Source of the DNA: Streptomyces sp. NBC_01549
Lineage (GTDB): Bacteria > Actinomycetota > Actinomycetes > Streptomycetales > Streptomycetaceae
Reading direction: 5' to 3'
DNA: 64,000 nucleotides
Assembly: GCF_026339955.1 (NCBI RefSeq)
Contig: NZ_JAPEPW010000001.1
Coordinates: 2,568,501 to 2,632,500, forward strand
This document shows, piece by piece, positions 53,316-61,177 of the stretch. The notes below the pieces were generated by a model. It was not told the DNA's origin, did not search any database, and saw nothing but the letters and a program-made list of their open reading frames with translations. How positions within the stretch are numbered: position 1 is the first letter of the stretch; each line of letters starts with the position of its first letter. The translations under genes were made by a program, and so were the position numbers.

Positions 53316-53773
53316 CGCCTTCCTCCGCTCCGCCCCATCGCATGCGTAGCGACCGAACTCCCTTCTCGTGCCTGCCGCCGAGATCGGAGAAGACGGGCTG
53401 CGTTCGAGGTAATCGGAACCCGCCTCCCGACCATCAGGCCATCGTCGTAGAACCGGCTGCGCCACGTCACGCCCAGGGGCGGAGCGGCCGGTGGGAGGCC
53501 GGGCGCACCGGGCGTTCGGGCTGCCAAGCGCCCCTCCAGCGCCGAGCGCCACAAGGCGAAACGCCAAGGCCGCGAACGCACCGCGCGCGAAGAGCTACAC
53601 GAGACCGTCCGCCAAGCGGTGGCCGGCGCTGGGGTGGAGGCGAGGATGGCGCGACCACGGCGATGCTGATCGACACCCTGTTCTTCCTCACCACCGCCGC
53701 CGGGCGCTGGCACGCCAAGCGCCGGCACGCCCGCAGGCCGAAGCCGCCCGCCAGGCCGCCGCACCACCTGCTC
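53316..53773. other. Non-coding region with small coding debris
   Basis: There is no intact gene. On the plus strand the frame at 53523-53657 reads AKRPSSAERHKAKRQGRERT followed by AREELHETVRQAVAGAG, then a stop. A second frame at ~53655-53760 reads AMLIDTLFFLTTAAGRWHAK followed by RRHARR. Both look like C-terminal scraps of a charged, possibly mobilisation-related protein, but no family can be named. Confidence 0.3.
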
Positions 53774-53814
53774 GTGGACAGGGCCTCCTCAAATGCTGAG
53801 GAGGCCCTGTCCAC
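53774..53814 (-). terminator. Terminator of the FG-GAP protein gene
   Basis: A perfect 18-bp stem (53774-53791 / 53797-53814) with loop AATGC, 20 bp beyond the stop codon of the minus-strand gene. Confidence 0.9.
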
Positions 53815-53834
53815 GGCTTGGTCGTCCAGCGGGC

Positions 53835-56800
53835 TCAGGACAGGGCCTTGTACCCCTGCCAGCCGGTGGCGATCTTCGAGCGCGCCCCGAAGGAGCCCTT
53901 ACCGTTGCCGGTGCTGCGCCACAGGTTGCCCGAGGTGTCGCGGGAGACCAGGTCCGCCCTGCCGTCACCGGTGATGTCTCCGACACCGACGACGGCGTTG
54001 TAGGACGCTCCCCAGTCGTTGAACACCTTCACCCGGGCCTTGAACGTGCCCGAGCTGGTGCCCTCGTAGCGCCAGAGCTCGTTGGACTTGTCCTGGGCGA
54101 GCAGATCGCCGCGACCGTCACCGTTCAGGTCGCCCGCGCCCACGATCTTCTTGTATCCGGTCCACCGGGAGTAGAGCTTGGTGCGCGCCGAAAGCTTGCC
54201 GGTGCTCGTCGCCTTGAAAAGGTAGACGTCTCCGGTCGAGGACTGGCGCGCGATCAGGTCCGCACGTCCGTCACCCGTGATGTCCCCCGGCGAGGTCAGG
54301 ATGTCGTACTGGTTCCAGCCCGAGGTACCGAGCGAGGTGTACGGCGTCGACGGCGTCAGCGCCTTGCCGCAGCCCGGCTTGTACGCGCGCAGGGCGCCGC
54401 TGCTGAACCGCACCAGCACGTCGTTGCACCGGTCGCCGTTCAGATCGCCGTACGGCACCGCCTTGACGGTCGTCGGCCAGCCGGAACCGGTGGTCTTGGT
54501 GGAGAACTTCCCGGCGCCGTCGCCCCGGTGGTAGGTCAGGGCACCCGAGCCGTTCAGCGTCAGCAGCTCGCCGAAGCCGTCCGAGCCGATGAAGTCCCGG
54601 GGCACGGCGGCGCCGCCGCTGAGCTTCACCGTCCCGGACTTGGTAAGACCGGCGCCCTGCCCGTCAGCAGGCGTGGCGGTCAGCGTCCAGGTGTAGGCCC
54701 CGTTCGGCACCAGCCGGCCCGATCCGTCCTTGCCGTTCCACGCCGTGCTCACCAGGCCGCGCGCCAGGCCGCCGGAGAGGGTGCGGACGGCCCTGCCGGT
54801 CGCCTTGTTCGTGATCACGAGCTTCCAGGAGGCGGCCGGCTTGTTCAGCCACCACTTAGGGCTCCACTGCCCGGTTCCTCCCTTGACGTCCACCGACGTG
54901 ACGACGGTGGCGTCGAGCTGGGAGAGGACGGAGACGGGGACGCCGCTGGGGACTAGGTGGATGCCGCTGTCCCCGCCGACGTGGGCGATCACGCCGGTGT
55001 ACGGGTCGACGTCCCAGGGACGCCAACGCTCGAACTCCCCGGCAGTGTGCGACACCGGTGTCCCGCTGCGGACATCGGTCACCTTCAGGTGCCCGTCCTC
55101 CTCGGTCACGACGAAGCCGTCACCGAGCCCTGCGCGCCCCCAGTCAGGCCCGTCGATCAGCCGCAGGTTCGTCCCCTTGACGGTGTCGTAGACGCCCTGG
55201 CCCTCCGCGGAGCCCACACAGGTCCACAGCAGCCACCGCCCGACGGCCTGGAGGTCCTCCAAGAGGCACCCGTTCCCGAACCACACCTGAGTGCCGCGCT
55301 GCCCGGTCAGGACGTCGACGGGGACCACGCTGTTGTTGCTGTCCCGCACCCACAGGGTGGTGCCCCACATCGCCACGACGCTCTCCATCGTGGTGAACAC
55401 CGTGCGCCCGCTGTCGACGTCGATGACCCGGATCTCGTGCCCGGTGCCCTTGTACGGTCCCATCAGGGCGGCGAAACGACCGGTGGCGGCCGCGGTCCGC
55501 ATGTAGGTGCGGGAGCTGTCGATCCGGGTGCCGGGCAGGGACTGGGTCGGCCCCAGGAGCTGGGGCTGCAGGTCGGCGGTGGGGCCGCCGCGGTTGAGGC
55601 CGGTGACGACCGTTCGGCCGTCACCGGTGTCCTGGAGGCTCGGGCACTCCCCGTTCCAGCAGTTGTCGTAGTCCGCGGGCACCGGGCCACGGACGGTGCG
55701 CGTCCCGACCGTGAGGGAGCCGGCCACGCCGGCGTCGCGGGTGTAGAGGAAGGTCCTCTCCTGCGCGGGGTCCCGCTCCAGAGTGTTCAGCCGCCCCTGG
55801 GTCAGGGTCAGCTGGGAGACCTGGTGGACGGTCTGCTGGGGGTGGGCGTCGGCGATCCCGTGGAGGGTCACTCCGCCACCGTCGGCGGCCTCGATGACGG
55901 AGACGCCCCAGTGGTCCGTGTCGGACCCGCCCGGTACCAGGAGACGGCCGTCGGGAGTGGGCAGGGCGAGCCCGCGCGACCTGGCCAGCAGCGTCTTTGT
56001 CGTGGAGCCGTCGAGGGCAACGGCTTCGACCCGCCAGACCGGAAGGAAGTAGTCGTAGCGGCCCAGGGAGGAGTCGTAACGGGACACGATGAGGGTGTCA
56101 CCGATCATGCCGTGCAGCTGCCCGTCGCCGGCGAGCGGCACCGTCCGTGGGGCTGCGGTCAGGTCCTGGCGGGAGGAGATGGAGACGGTCCCGTCCTGCC
56201 ACCACATCAGATGGGTGGGAGTGACCGCGATATGCCCCGGAGTCAGATCCACGTTGTAGGGCAGCGGGATCCACCGTCCCTGGTCGGCATCGAGCCAGCC
56301 GGCGTGGCTCACCATGCCCCTCCGGTACTGCACGACCTGACCGTGCGCATCGCCCAGCGCCGCGTTGACCTCGTACATGTCGTCGATGACGTCGGGGAGG
56401 CCCTCCACCGCACGGTCCGTGAGAGAGCCGTCGTCCTGCGGGTCGAGCAGATGCAAGGCGGCGTCGGTGCCCAGGGATCCGGCGATCGTCACGACCGTCG
56501 ACCCGAGGGTGTTCCAGTACCGGTGTCCGCTGGGAAGCGTGACCGTACGCGACTCACCGGTCGACATGTCCCGCAGTGTCACGGTCCTGGAGGTGTCGTC
56601 GTAGCGGGCGACGACATCCGAGCCGGCACCGAAGTCGGGGGTGCCGAAAGGGTCCGTGCCGGAGGCGTCGACGACCGTGTCCGCACCGGCGTAGCTCGTC
56701 CACAGATAGCCGCCGTCGGACTCGTAGCGGAGGAACCCCGAGGGCCCTGCGCTCAGCAGGCTCGTCCGGGGGACCATGGCCGTGGTGGCAGGGACGACCA

Positions 56801-56939
56801 CCTCCCCGGGGACCGCTTCACCGTACGCGGTACCAGCCGTCAGCGGTGCCAGGCCCGAGGCGAGCGTCATTGACACGGCGGCGGCGACAGCGCCGCGTAT
56901 GAGGGAACGTCTGGCCACGCAGGACCTCTCGGAAGACAT
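53835..56939 (-). CDS. Large secreted FG-GAP/VCBS repeat protein
   Basis: A 1034-residue secreted protein. ATG 56939 gives MSSERSCVARRSLIRGAVAA, a signal peptide cleaved near ...TAYGEA. The middle ~600 residues look like a beta-propeller built of short strands (HLLDPQDDGSL, WTSYAGADTVVDASGTD). Residues ~700-770 resemble a FlgD-type Ig domain (WKLVITNKATGRAVRTL, STAWNGKDGSGRLVPNGAYT). The last ~240 residues are four FG-GAP repeats with Ca2+-type Asp loops (GDLNGDRCND, GDITGDGRADL, GDLNGDGRGDL). It is an extracellular surface or matrix protein; the ligand is unknown. It is the first intact gene of the post-tRNA island. Confidence 0.87.
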   Translation of the reverse strand: MSSERSCVARRSLIRGAVAAAVSMTLASGLAPLTAGTAYGEAVPGEVVVPATTAMVPRTSLLSAGPSGFLRYESDGGYLWTSYAGADTVVDASGTDPFGTPDFGAGSDVVARYDDTSRTVTLRDMSTGESRTVTLPSGHRYWNTLGSTVVTIAGSLGTDAALHLLDPQDDGSLTDRAVEGLPDVIDDMYEVNAALGDAHGQVVQYRRGMVSHAGWLDADQGRWIPLPYNVDLTPGHIAVTPTHLMWWQDGTVSISSRQDLTAAPRTVPLAGDGQLHGMIGDTLIVSRYDSSLGRYDYFLPVWRVEAVALDGSTTKTLLARSRGLALPTPDGRLLVPGGSDTDHWGVSVIEAADGGGVTLHGIADAHPQQTVHQVSQLTLTQGRLNTLERDPAQERTFLYTRDAGVAGSLTVGTRTVRGPVPADYDNCWNGECPSLQDTGDGRTVVTGLNRGGPTADLQPQLLGPTQSLPGTRIDSSRTYMRTAAATGRFAALMGPYKGTGHEIRVIDVDSGRTVFTTMESVVAMWGTTLWVRDSNNSVVPVDVLTGQRGTQVWFGNGCLLEDLQAVGRWLLWTCVGSAEGQGVYDTVKGTNLRLIDGPDWGRAGLGDGFVVTEEDGHLKVTDVRSGTPVSHTAGEFERWRPWDVDPYTGVIAHVGGDSGIHLVPSGVPVSVLSQLDATVVTSVDVKGGTGQWSPKWWLNKPAASWKLVITNKATGRAVRTLSGGLARGLVSTAWNGKDGSGRLVPNGAYTWTLTATPADGQGAGLTKSGTVKLSGGAAVPRDFIGSDGFGELLTLNGSGALTYHRGDGAGKFSTKTTGSGWPTTVKAVPYGDLNGDRCNDVLVRFSSGALRAYKPGCGKALTPSTPYTSLGTSGWNQYDILTSPGDITGDGRADLIARQSSTGDVYLFKATSTGKLSARTKLYSRWTGYKKIVGAGDLNGDGRGDLLAQDKSNELWRYEGTSSGTFKARVKVFNDWGASYNAVVGVGDITGDGRADLVSRDTSGNLWRSTGNGKGSFGARSKIATGWQGYKALS

Positions 56940-57120
56940 AAGGCGAAGGCCCCAGGAGATGTCCCTGCGACGCGGCCACGCGCCGCACGTCACGAACCGG
57001 CGATAACACCAGGCCCGCCCCCCCCCGGGTAAGCGCGTGATCTTAACATTCTCCCGCGCACAACCGACCCAACCGCGTCCGCCTCAGGCAGCGAAGGCTC
57101 GGTCCAGCCAGTGCCCGAGG

Positions 57121-57500
57121 GATCTGCACACGTTGCGTCGGCAGTTCCCCGGCCTGGGCCCGGAGGAGATCGCCGACCACCTGGTCACCGGTGCGGCGCG
57201 AAGACCGAGGCCGTAGGAGCGGGCGTGGGGTCGGCCGCGGCGCTGCCCGCGCCCCCGGCCACGCCCCCCGTCATGCCCGCGGAGCCGGCCGCGGGCATCC
57301 TCGGAACGGCGGCGGTCGCATTCAAGCTCATGCCGAACTGCACGAGGTGTGCGGTCTGCGGGCCCCCGGGACCGCACGACAGCGTGCCGCGCTGGATCTC
57401 GTGGAATGGCCCGAGGGACGCGGCCTGACCGTCACGAAACCGGCTTCCGCGGTCAGTTGTTGCCTGCTAGGCGTCCGGGTGAGTAGAGAACTGCGCGAGA
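57121..57500 (+). pseudogene. EcsC-like hypothetical protein, frameshifted
   Basis: One protein can be followed through all three plus frames: DLHTLRRQFPGLGPEEIADH (57121-57214), then TEAVGAGVGSAAALPAPPAT ... EPAAGILGTAAVAFKLM (to ~57335), then AELHEVCGLRAPGTARQRAA ... GVRVSRELRE (to ~57505). The order and spacing match a conserved Streptomyces EcsC-like family, so two frameshifts and a missing N-terminal half make this a pseudogene. An 11-bp C run lies upstream at ~57014-57024. Confidence 0.55.
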
Positions 57501-57534
57501 TCGGCAACTACAACACGCAGCCATCTCTCGGAAC

Positions 57535-58060
57535 TTGAACCAAACCCCCACAAATCGCGAGGTGTGCCAGAAGACCCGGCTGTCGCGCAAGCCGGATACC
57601 TGGCGCTACGAGTGGGACACAGAGGACCGGCTCGTCCAGGTCACCACCCCGGACGGAACCCGCTGGCGCTACACCTACGACCCGCTGGGCCGCCGCACCG
57701 CGAAGCTCCCCCTCGGCGCCGACGGCGACACGTTCGTCGAACGCGTCGACTTCACCTGGGACGGCACGACGCTGTGCGAGCAGACGACGCGGGCCGCCGG
57801 CCTGCCGAACCCGGTCACCCTCACCTGGGACCACCAAGGCCTGAAGCCCATCGCCCAGACCGAGCGCACCACCGCGGCCGACGCGCCCCAGAAGGAGATC
57901 GACTCCCGCTTTTTCGCGATCGTCACCGACCTCGTCGGCTCCCCCCGCGAGCTCGTCGACGAACACGGCGACATCGCCTGGCGCCCCCCCCCACCGCCCT
58001 CTGGGGCGCCACCGCCTACACCCCGCTCCGCTTCCCCGGCCAGTACAGCCCCCGCCGAGT
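57535..58060 (+). pseudogene. RHS/YD-repeat protein fragment
   Basis: The C-terminal part of an RHS (polymorphic toxin) core. YD repeats RYEWDTEDRLVQVTTPDGTR and WRYTYDPLGRR lead to IVTDLVGSPRELVDEHGDIA, the normal sequence just before the RHS core end. The expected continuation TALWGATAYTPLRFPGQY is present at ~57995-58048 but one frame away, shifted within a run of C at ~57984-57991. The upstream thousand-residue shell and the toxin tip are gone. The frame then reads on into an immunity-like sequence. Confidence 0.75.
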
Positions 58061-58554
58061 CGGCTCCGCCGGTTCTGGCCGCCTTCACTGTTGATGTCGC
58101 CGAGGGCTCCCCCGCGGCGTACGCGCAGCGGGTACGTCACGTCCTCTCGGCCGCGCTCCATCTGGCCGGTACGGCGGAGTTCGACGACGAGGATCTGCCG
58201 GCCGACGAATTCCCGGACTGGTTCACGGCAATCAGTGCCCGGGACGGTGAGACGCACCAGGAATTCGCCCGGGACGGCCGCACCGCGTACACCAACCGGA
58301 GTGGTGGAAATCCCTGGTCCCTGCAGAACTGGATCTACCGGTTCGACCCGGACGAGGATTCTCGAGGCTGGGAGTTCTGGGACGTCGTCCCGGTCGGCCC
58401 GTCGCAGGTCCACGTCTGGGTCGACAGTTGGGGCGAATCCTTCTTCGGATCCCTCGACCTGCTGTGGCTGCTGTACACGGCCGGTGCCGCACACGCCGAG
58501 GGTCCGGAGAACCGCAAGGCGAGCATGTGGGCGTCCGAGGCGCGCGGTCGGTGA
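58061..58554 (+). CDS. Immunity-like protein fused in frame to the RHS remnant
   Basis: About 165 residues from VLAAFTVDVAEGSPAAYAQR through DEFPDWFTAISARDGE and QNWIYRFDPDEDSRGWEFWD to WVDSWGESFFGSLDLLWLLY have normal Streptomyces codon use. The sequence is acidic and aromatic-rich, like small cytoplasmic immunity proteins found behind RHS toxins. No ATG/GTG/TTG is available near its beginning. The frame is continuous with the RHS fragment from 57535 (339 codons in all), so it seems to have lost its own start when toxin DNA was deleted. The stop overlaps the DUF4291 start. The immunity role is inferred from position only. Confidence 0.5.
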
Positions 58555-58700
58555 CGGACGCGGAGCACGGTCGCGTCGTACGAGCCGCCCACACCGATTC
58601 AACGGTCTCTGCGTATCAGGCGTATCCGCAGGACATCGCCGAACCGGCGCTGCGCGCCCGGGCGTTCGTGGCGCCGTTCAAGCGCGAACGCATGACGTGA
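58551..58700 (+). pseudogene. Truncated DUF4291 protein
   Basis: GTG 58551 (overlapping the previous stop as GTGA) begins a 49-residue frame containing VRAAHTDSTVSAYQAYPQDI and ALRARAFVAPFKRERMT, the N-terminus of DUF4291 proteins (~200 aa). In intact members RMT is followed by WIKPSF. Here a four-base insertion gives TGA, then ATCAAGCC resumes in another frame and similarity ends. It is non-functional. Confidence 0.6.
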
Positions 58701-58806
58701 GTCATCAAGCCGCGTACACAGGCACCGTCCATGCTCCCGATGGCCTGCCCGAGAAGGTTGGCCGAGGTTTGGGTCGGCGTTGCGCGAGACGAGGGGCTCT
58801 GTGCGG

Positions 58807-59004
58807 TCAGTCGAACGCCACGACCAGGCGAACGCCGTCATCACCGAAGCGGCCTGCCAGAGCCTTCATCACGGCGAAGACATGTGGCCAGTGCGTTTCC
58901 GGTCCCAGGACAGCACCGACAGTCAACGGTTCGTATGTGCACATCACTTCGTCGGTGGCCCACTCCACACGTCCCGTCACGCTGTGCGAGTCCGCGGGTG
59001 GCAC
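58807..59004 (-). pseudogene. C-terminal fragment of an unidentified protein
   Basis: 65 codons reading VEWATDEVMCTYEPLTVGAV, then LGPETHWPHVFAVMKALAGR, ending FGDDGVRLVVAFD. It has natural codon use but begins right at the IS3 remnant (junction ~59005), with only a weak GTG. It is probably the tail of a gene cut by the insertion. No family is recognised. Confidence 0.4.
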
Positions 59005-59017
59005 GCCGCTCTAGCCT

Positions 59018-59187
59018 CCGACGATGTGCTGAAAGAGGAGAACAAGCAGATCAGGGCCCGGATCAGGGAGCTGGAGACGGAGCGGGAGATCCTGCGGAGG
59101 GTCGCGAAGTACTTCGCCGGCGAGACCAACTGGTGGGCCGTTTCGCGTTCGTTGAGGATCATCGCGGCGCGAACACGGTCATAACAA
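59018..59187 (+). pseudogene. IS3-family transposase remnant (OrfA end, OrfB start)
   Basis: DDVLKEENKQIRARIRELET and EREILRRVAKYFAGETNW form the leucine-zipper C-terminus of an IS3 OrfA. In the next frame FAFVEDHRGANTV is the usual beginning of OrfB. Everything upstream in OrfA and the DDE core of OrfB are missing. Confidence 0.75.
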
Positions 59188-59267
59188 GAGAAGCGCTGCC
59201 TTCCCGAACCGGCCCGAGCCCACCGCGGCCGTCGGTGGGCTCGGATCGTCCGTGCAGATGGTTTCCG

Positions 59268-59873
59268 TTACTTCCCGAATGCCTGGCGGAACTCGTCGAC
59301 GATCTTGTCCGAGGCCCCGTTCACACCGCACACGGGGACGACGCCGTTCTCGGCGGCCACGATGTAGCGCTCACCTTCCGAGAACGTCAGCGCCTCCGGC
59401 CGGCTCGCGTCGCTGTCGAGCACGACCGTCTTTGTGTCGCCGCCCTTCAACCAGTAGTCGACACGGAAGGTGACCGTGGAACCCTTGATGGAGGTGACCG
59501 TTCCCACGAAGAGGGTCGGGTACCCACGCAGGGTGTCGGGACTGGGTGTCACACACTTCTGGCTGCCGAAGCCGCTGTGGGTGGTGAGTGTCAGTGGGCC
59601 GGTCGAGGCCGAGTGCCCGTTGTCATTGTTCGCCATGACGCCTCCGGCGATGCCGCCGCCGAGCAGAAGCAGACCGGCAGCCGCCGCGAGTCCGAGGAGC
59701 TGACGGCGGCTCCGTCGCGCAGCGGTCTTCGCGGGGACCGTATTGCCGGCCTGGAGCGCGGTGTCGGTGGTCAAGATGTCCTCCACAAGTCGTTCGATGT
59801 CGGGCAGCGGAGCATGTGGGGTCAGCGCCGGGTCCGCGGACTTCAGCCGGGCCAGCAACTCGTCGTCATTCAC
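59268..59873 (-). CDS. Membrane regulator paired with the sigma factor
   Basis: A 201-residue single-pass protein. Cytoplasmic residues ~1-50 (MNDDELLARLKSADPALTPH) resemble the short tail of sigma-linked membrane proteins. A basic stretch RRSRRQL is followed by a helix LLGLAAAAGLLLLGGGIAGG. Outside is a ~110-residue domain with two cysteines (SQKCVTP, VPVCGVN). It lacks the zinc HxxxCxxC motif of typical anti-sigma factors. ATG 59873 overlaps the sigma factor stop (ATGA), so it is probably an anti-sigma or sensor for that factor. The role is inferred from position. Confidence 0.75.
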   Translation of the reverse strand: MNDDELLARLKSADPALTPHAPLPDIERLVEDILTTDTALQAGNTVPAKTAARRSRRQLLGLAAAAGLLLLGGGIAGGVMANNDNGHSASTGPLTLTTHSGFGSQKCVTPSPDTLRGYPTLFVGTVTSIKGSTVTFRVDYWLKGGDTKTVVLDSDASRPEALTFSEGERYIVAAENGVVPVCGVNGASDKIVDEFRQAFGK

Positions 59874-60445
59874 TGACCGCTCCTTCCTTCATCTCTCTTG
59901 TGTCCGGACGGTTCGTCACGCTTTCGCCTCAACTGTTCGGCGAGTTTCTTTTTCGCCCGGTGCAGCCGGATGCTCACGGCGTTGGACGTCAGCCCGGTCG
60001 CCTCCGCGATCTGCCGGGGCGCCAGCCCCTCCCACGCCCACAGCCGCACCACCTCACGGTCCAGCGCCCCGAGGGCGGCGAGCGCGGCGTGCAGATCGCT
60101 GTGATCGGCGACCCCGGCCGGCTGCTGCTCCTGCGTCCGGATCAACCGCTCCACCAGCCGGAGCCGGCGCCCGTCGGCACGGCGGGCATTCGCCAGGCAG
60201 CCCCGCGCCACCCCGTAGCACCACGGCAGCACGTCATCGGGGTCGGGCAGGGAACCTGGCGCCGACCCCAGGCCGGGGACGTCGTCAATACGGCGCCACA
60301 GCACCAGCATCGCCTCCGCCAGGATGTCGTCGACCATGTCGGCGCTCGTCCGTCGCAGCAGATACCGGTGCAACGGTTCCACCACCACGTGCGCCAGTCT
60401 TTCGAAGCGCGCCCGCTGCCTCTGGCGCGGCTCCTCTTCCGTCAT
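59870..60445 (-). CDS. ECF-type RNA polymerase sigma factor
   Basis: A 191-residue protein with region 2 (YLLRRTSADMVDDILAEAML and VLWRRIDDVPG) and region 4 (LGALDREVVRLWAWEGLAPR, then AEATGLTSNAVSIRLHRAKK). ATG 60445 (MTEEEPRQRQRA) is chosen; the frame is open to 60508. It directs transcription of an unknown regulon, normally including its own operon. It is coupled to the membrane protein downstream. It lies in the accessory island, so it may be recently acquired. Confidence 0.9.
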   Translation of the reverse strand: MTEEEPRQRQRARFERLAHVVVEPLHRYLLRRTSADMVDDILAEAMLVLWRRIDDVPGLGSAPGSLPDPDDVLPWCYGVARGCLANARRADGRRLRLVERLIRTQEQQPAGVADHSDLHAALAALGALDREVVRLWAWEGLAPRQIAEATGLTSNAVSIRLHRAKKKLAEQLRRKRDEPSGHKRDEGRSGQ

Positions 60446-60510
60446 GGATTCCACAACCCGTCCTGTTCGGTACCGGCCGGATCCTTTCAGGCGAGGGCTT
60501 ACGGACACTG

Positions 60511-61164
60511 ATGGTCGTTTCCCGCGATGGTCACGGCCTCTTCGACCCCGTCACGGGAGAGAAGATTGACCGGGACCGCGACCCCGATCCGGACGAGGAC
60601 ACTCCCGACGCGTCCCCCGACCTGTCATGCCCTGGGTTGGGTCCGGTCACCGGCAGCAGGGTGCGTATAGCCCGGCTCTTCGGGGGAGGATTTCATACCG
60701 TTACCGGGGACAGTTGGATCCTGGAGGTCGTCACTCCGGCCTGGCCCAATGATCGGGTCCTACTGTCGCGGGACGGGGGGTTGCCTCACTCGGACACCCG
60801 TGAGTCGACCCGCGCCGCGATCCACGCGCAGATCCTGTCCGGCGTGCCCGCGCTGGACCGACTCACCGATCTCCAAGTCTTGGACGACGACGCGTTTGAA
60901 CGGCAGCTCATGAGCGAGCTGGCGCGTCGGGAGCTCTGGACACTGCGTCGGCCGTGGGTGACCGCTGACCCCTTGCCGCGGCCTCGGGTACCGGGCTCGC
61001 CGAGCGCGTCGTGTCCGTCCACGGCGCGTTCTCCTGCCGCAGCCCCCTCGGGGCCCGACCGTCGCCCGGTGCCGGCGGTCCTGTGCCTGCTCGGCGTGGC
61101 GCATGCCGAGGGCGCGGGCCCGCTTCAGCAGCAGACCCGCGCCCGTCACGTCAGTCTTCGGTAA
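60511..61164 (+). pseudogene. Unidentified protein, probably truncated
   Basis: From ATG 60511 the first ~150 codons (MVVSRDGHGLFDPVTGEKID, RVRIARLFGGGFHTVTGDSW, VVTPAWPNDRVLLSRDGG) look like a genuine coding sequence related to a conserved Streptomyces hypothetical family. After about residue 150 (~60960) codon bias collapses, and a fragment of another gene appears in a different frame. The open frame to 61164 is therefore probably a chimaera of a cut gene and unrelated DNA. Confidence 0.4.
60972..61085 (+). pseudogene. Possible sensor histidine kinase C-terminal scrap
   Basis: In the third plus frame SGTGLAERVVSVHGAFSCRS followed by PLG, continued one frame away as GPTVARCRRSC, resembles the GLADRV...G2-box end of a histidine kinase ATPase domain. 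Only ~35 codons remain. Confidence 0.35.
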
Positions 61165-61177
61165 GGAGTACCGGACG

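Noticed and set aside
53491..53799. 102-codon plus-strand frame after the tRNA
   Set aside because: Composition is a shadow of neighbouring frames; only short scraps in other frames look coding, so it is described as debris.
53162..54000. Duplicate of the tRNA-Pro 3' end as an attachment site
   Set aside because: No second copy of the T-arm/acceptor sequence was found within the window, so no att pair can be claimed.
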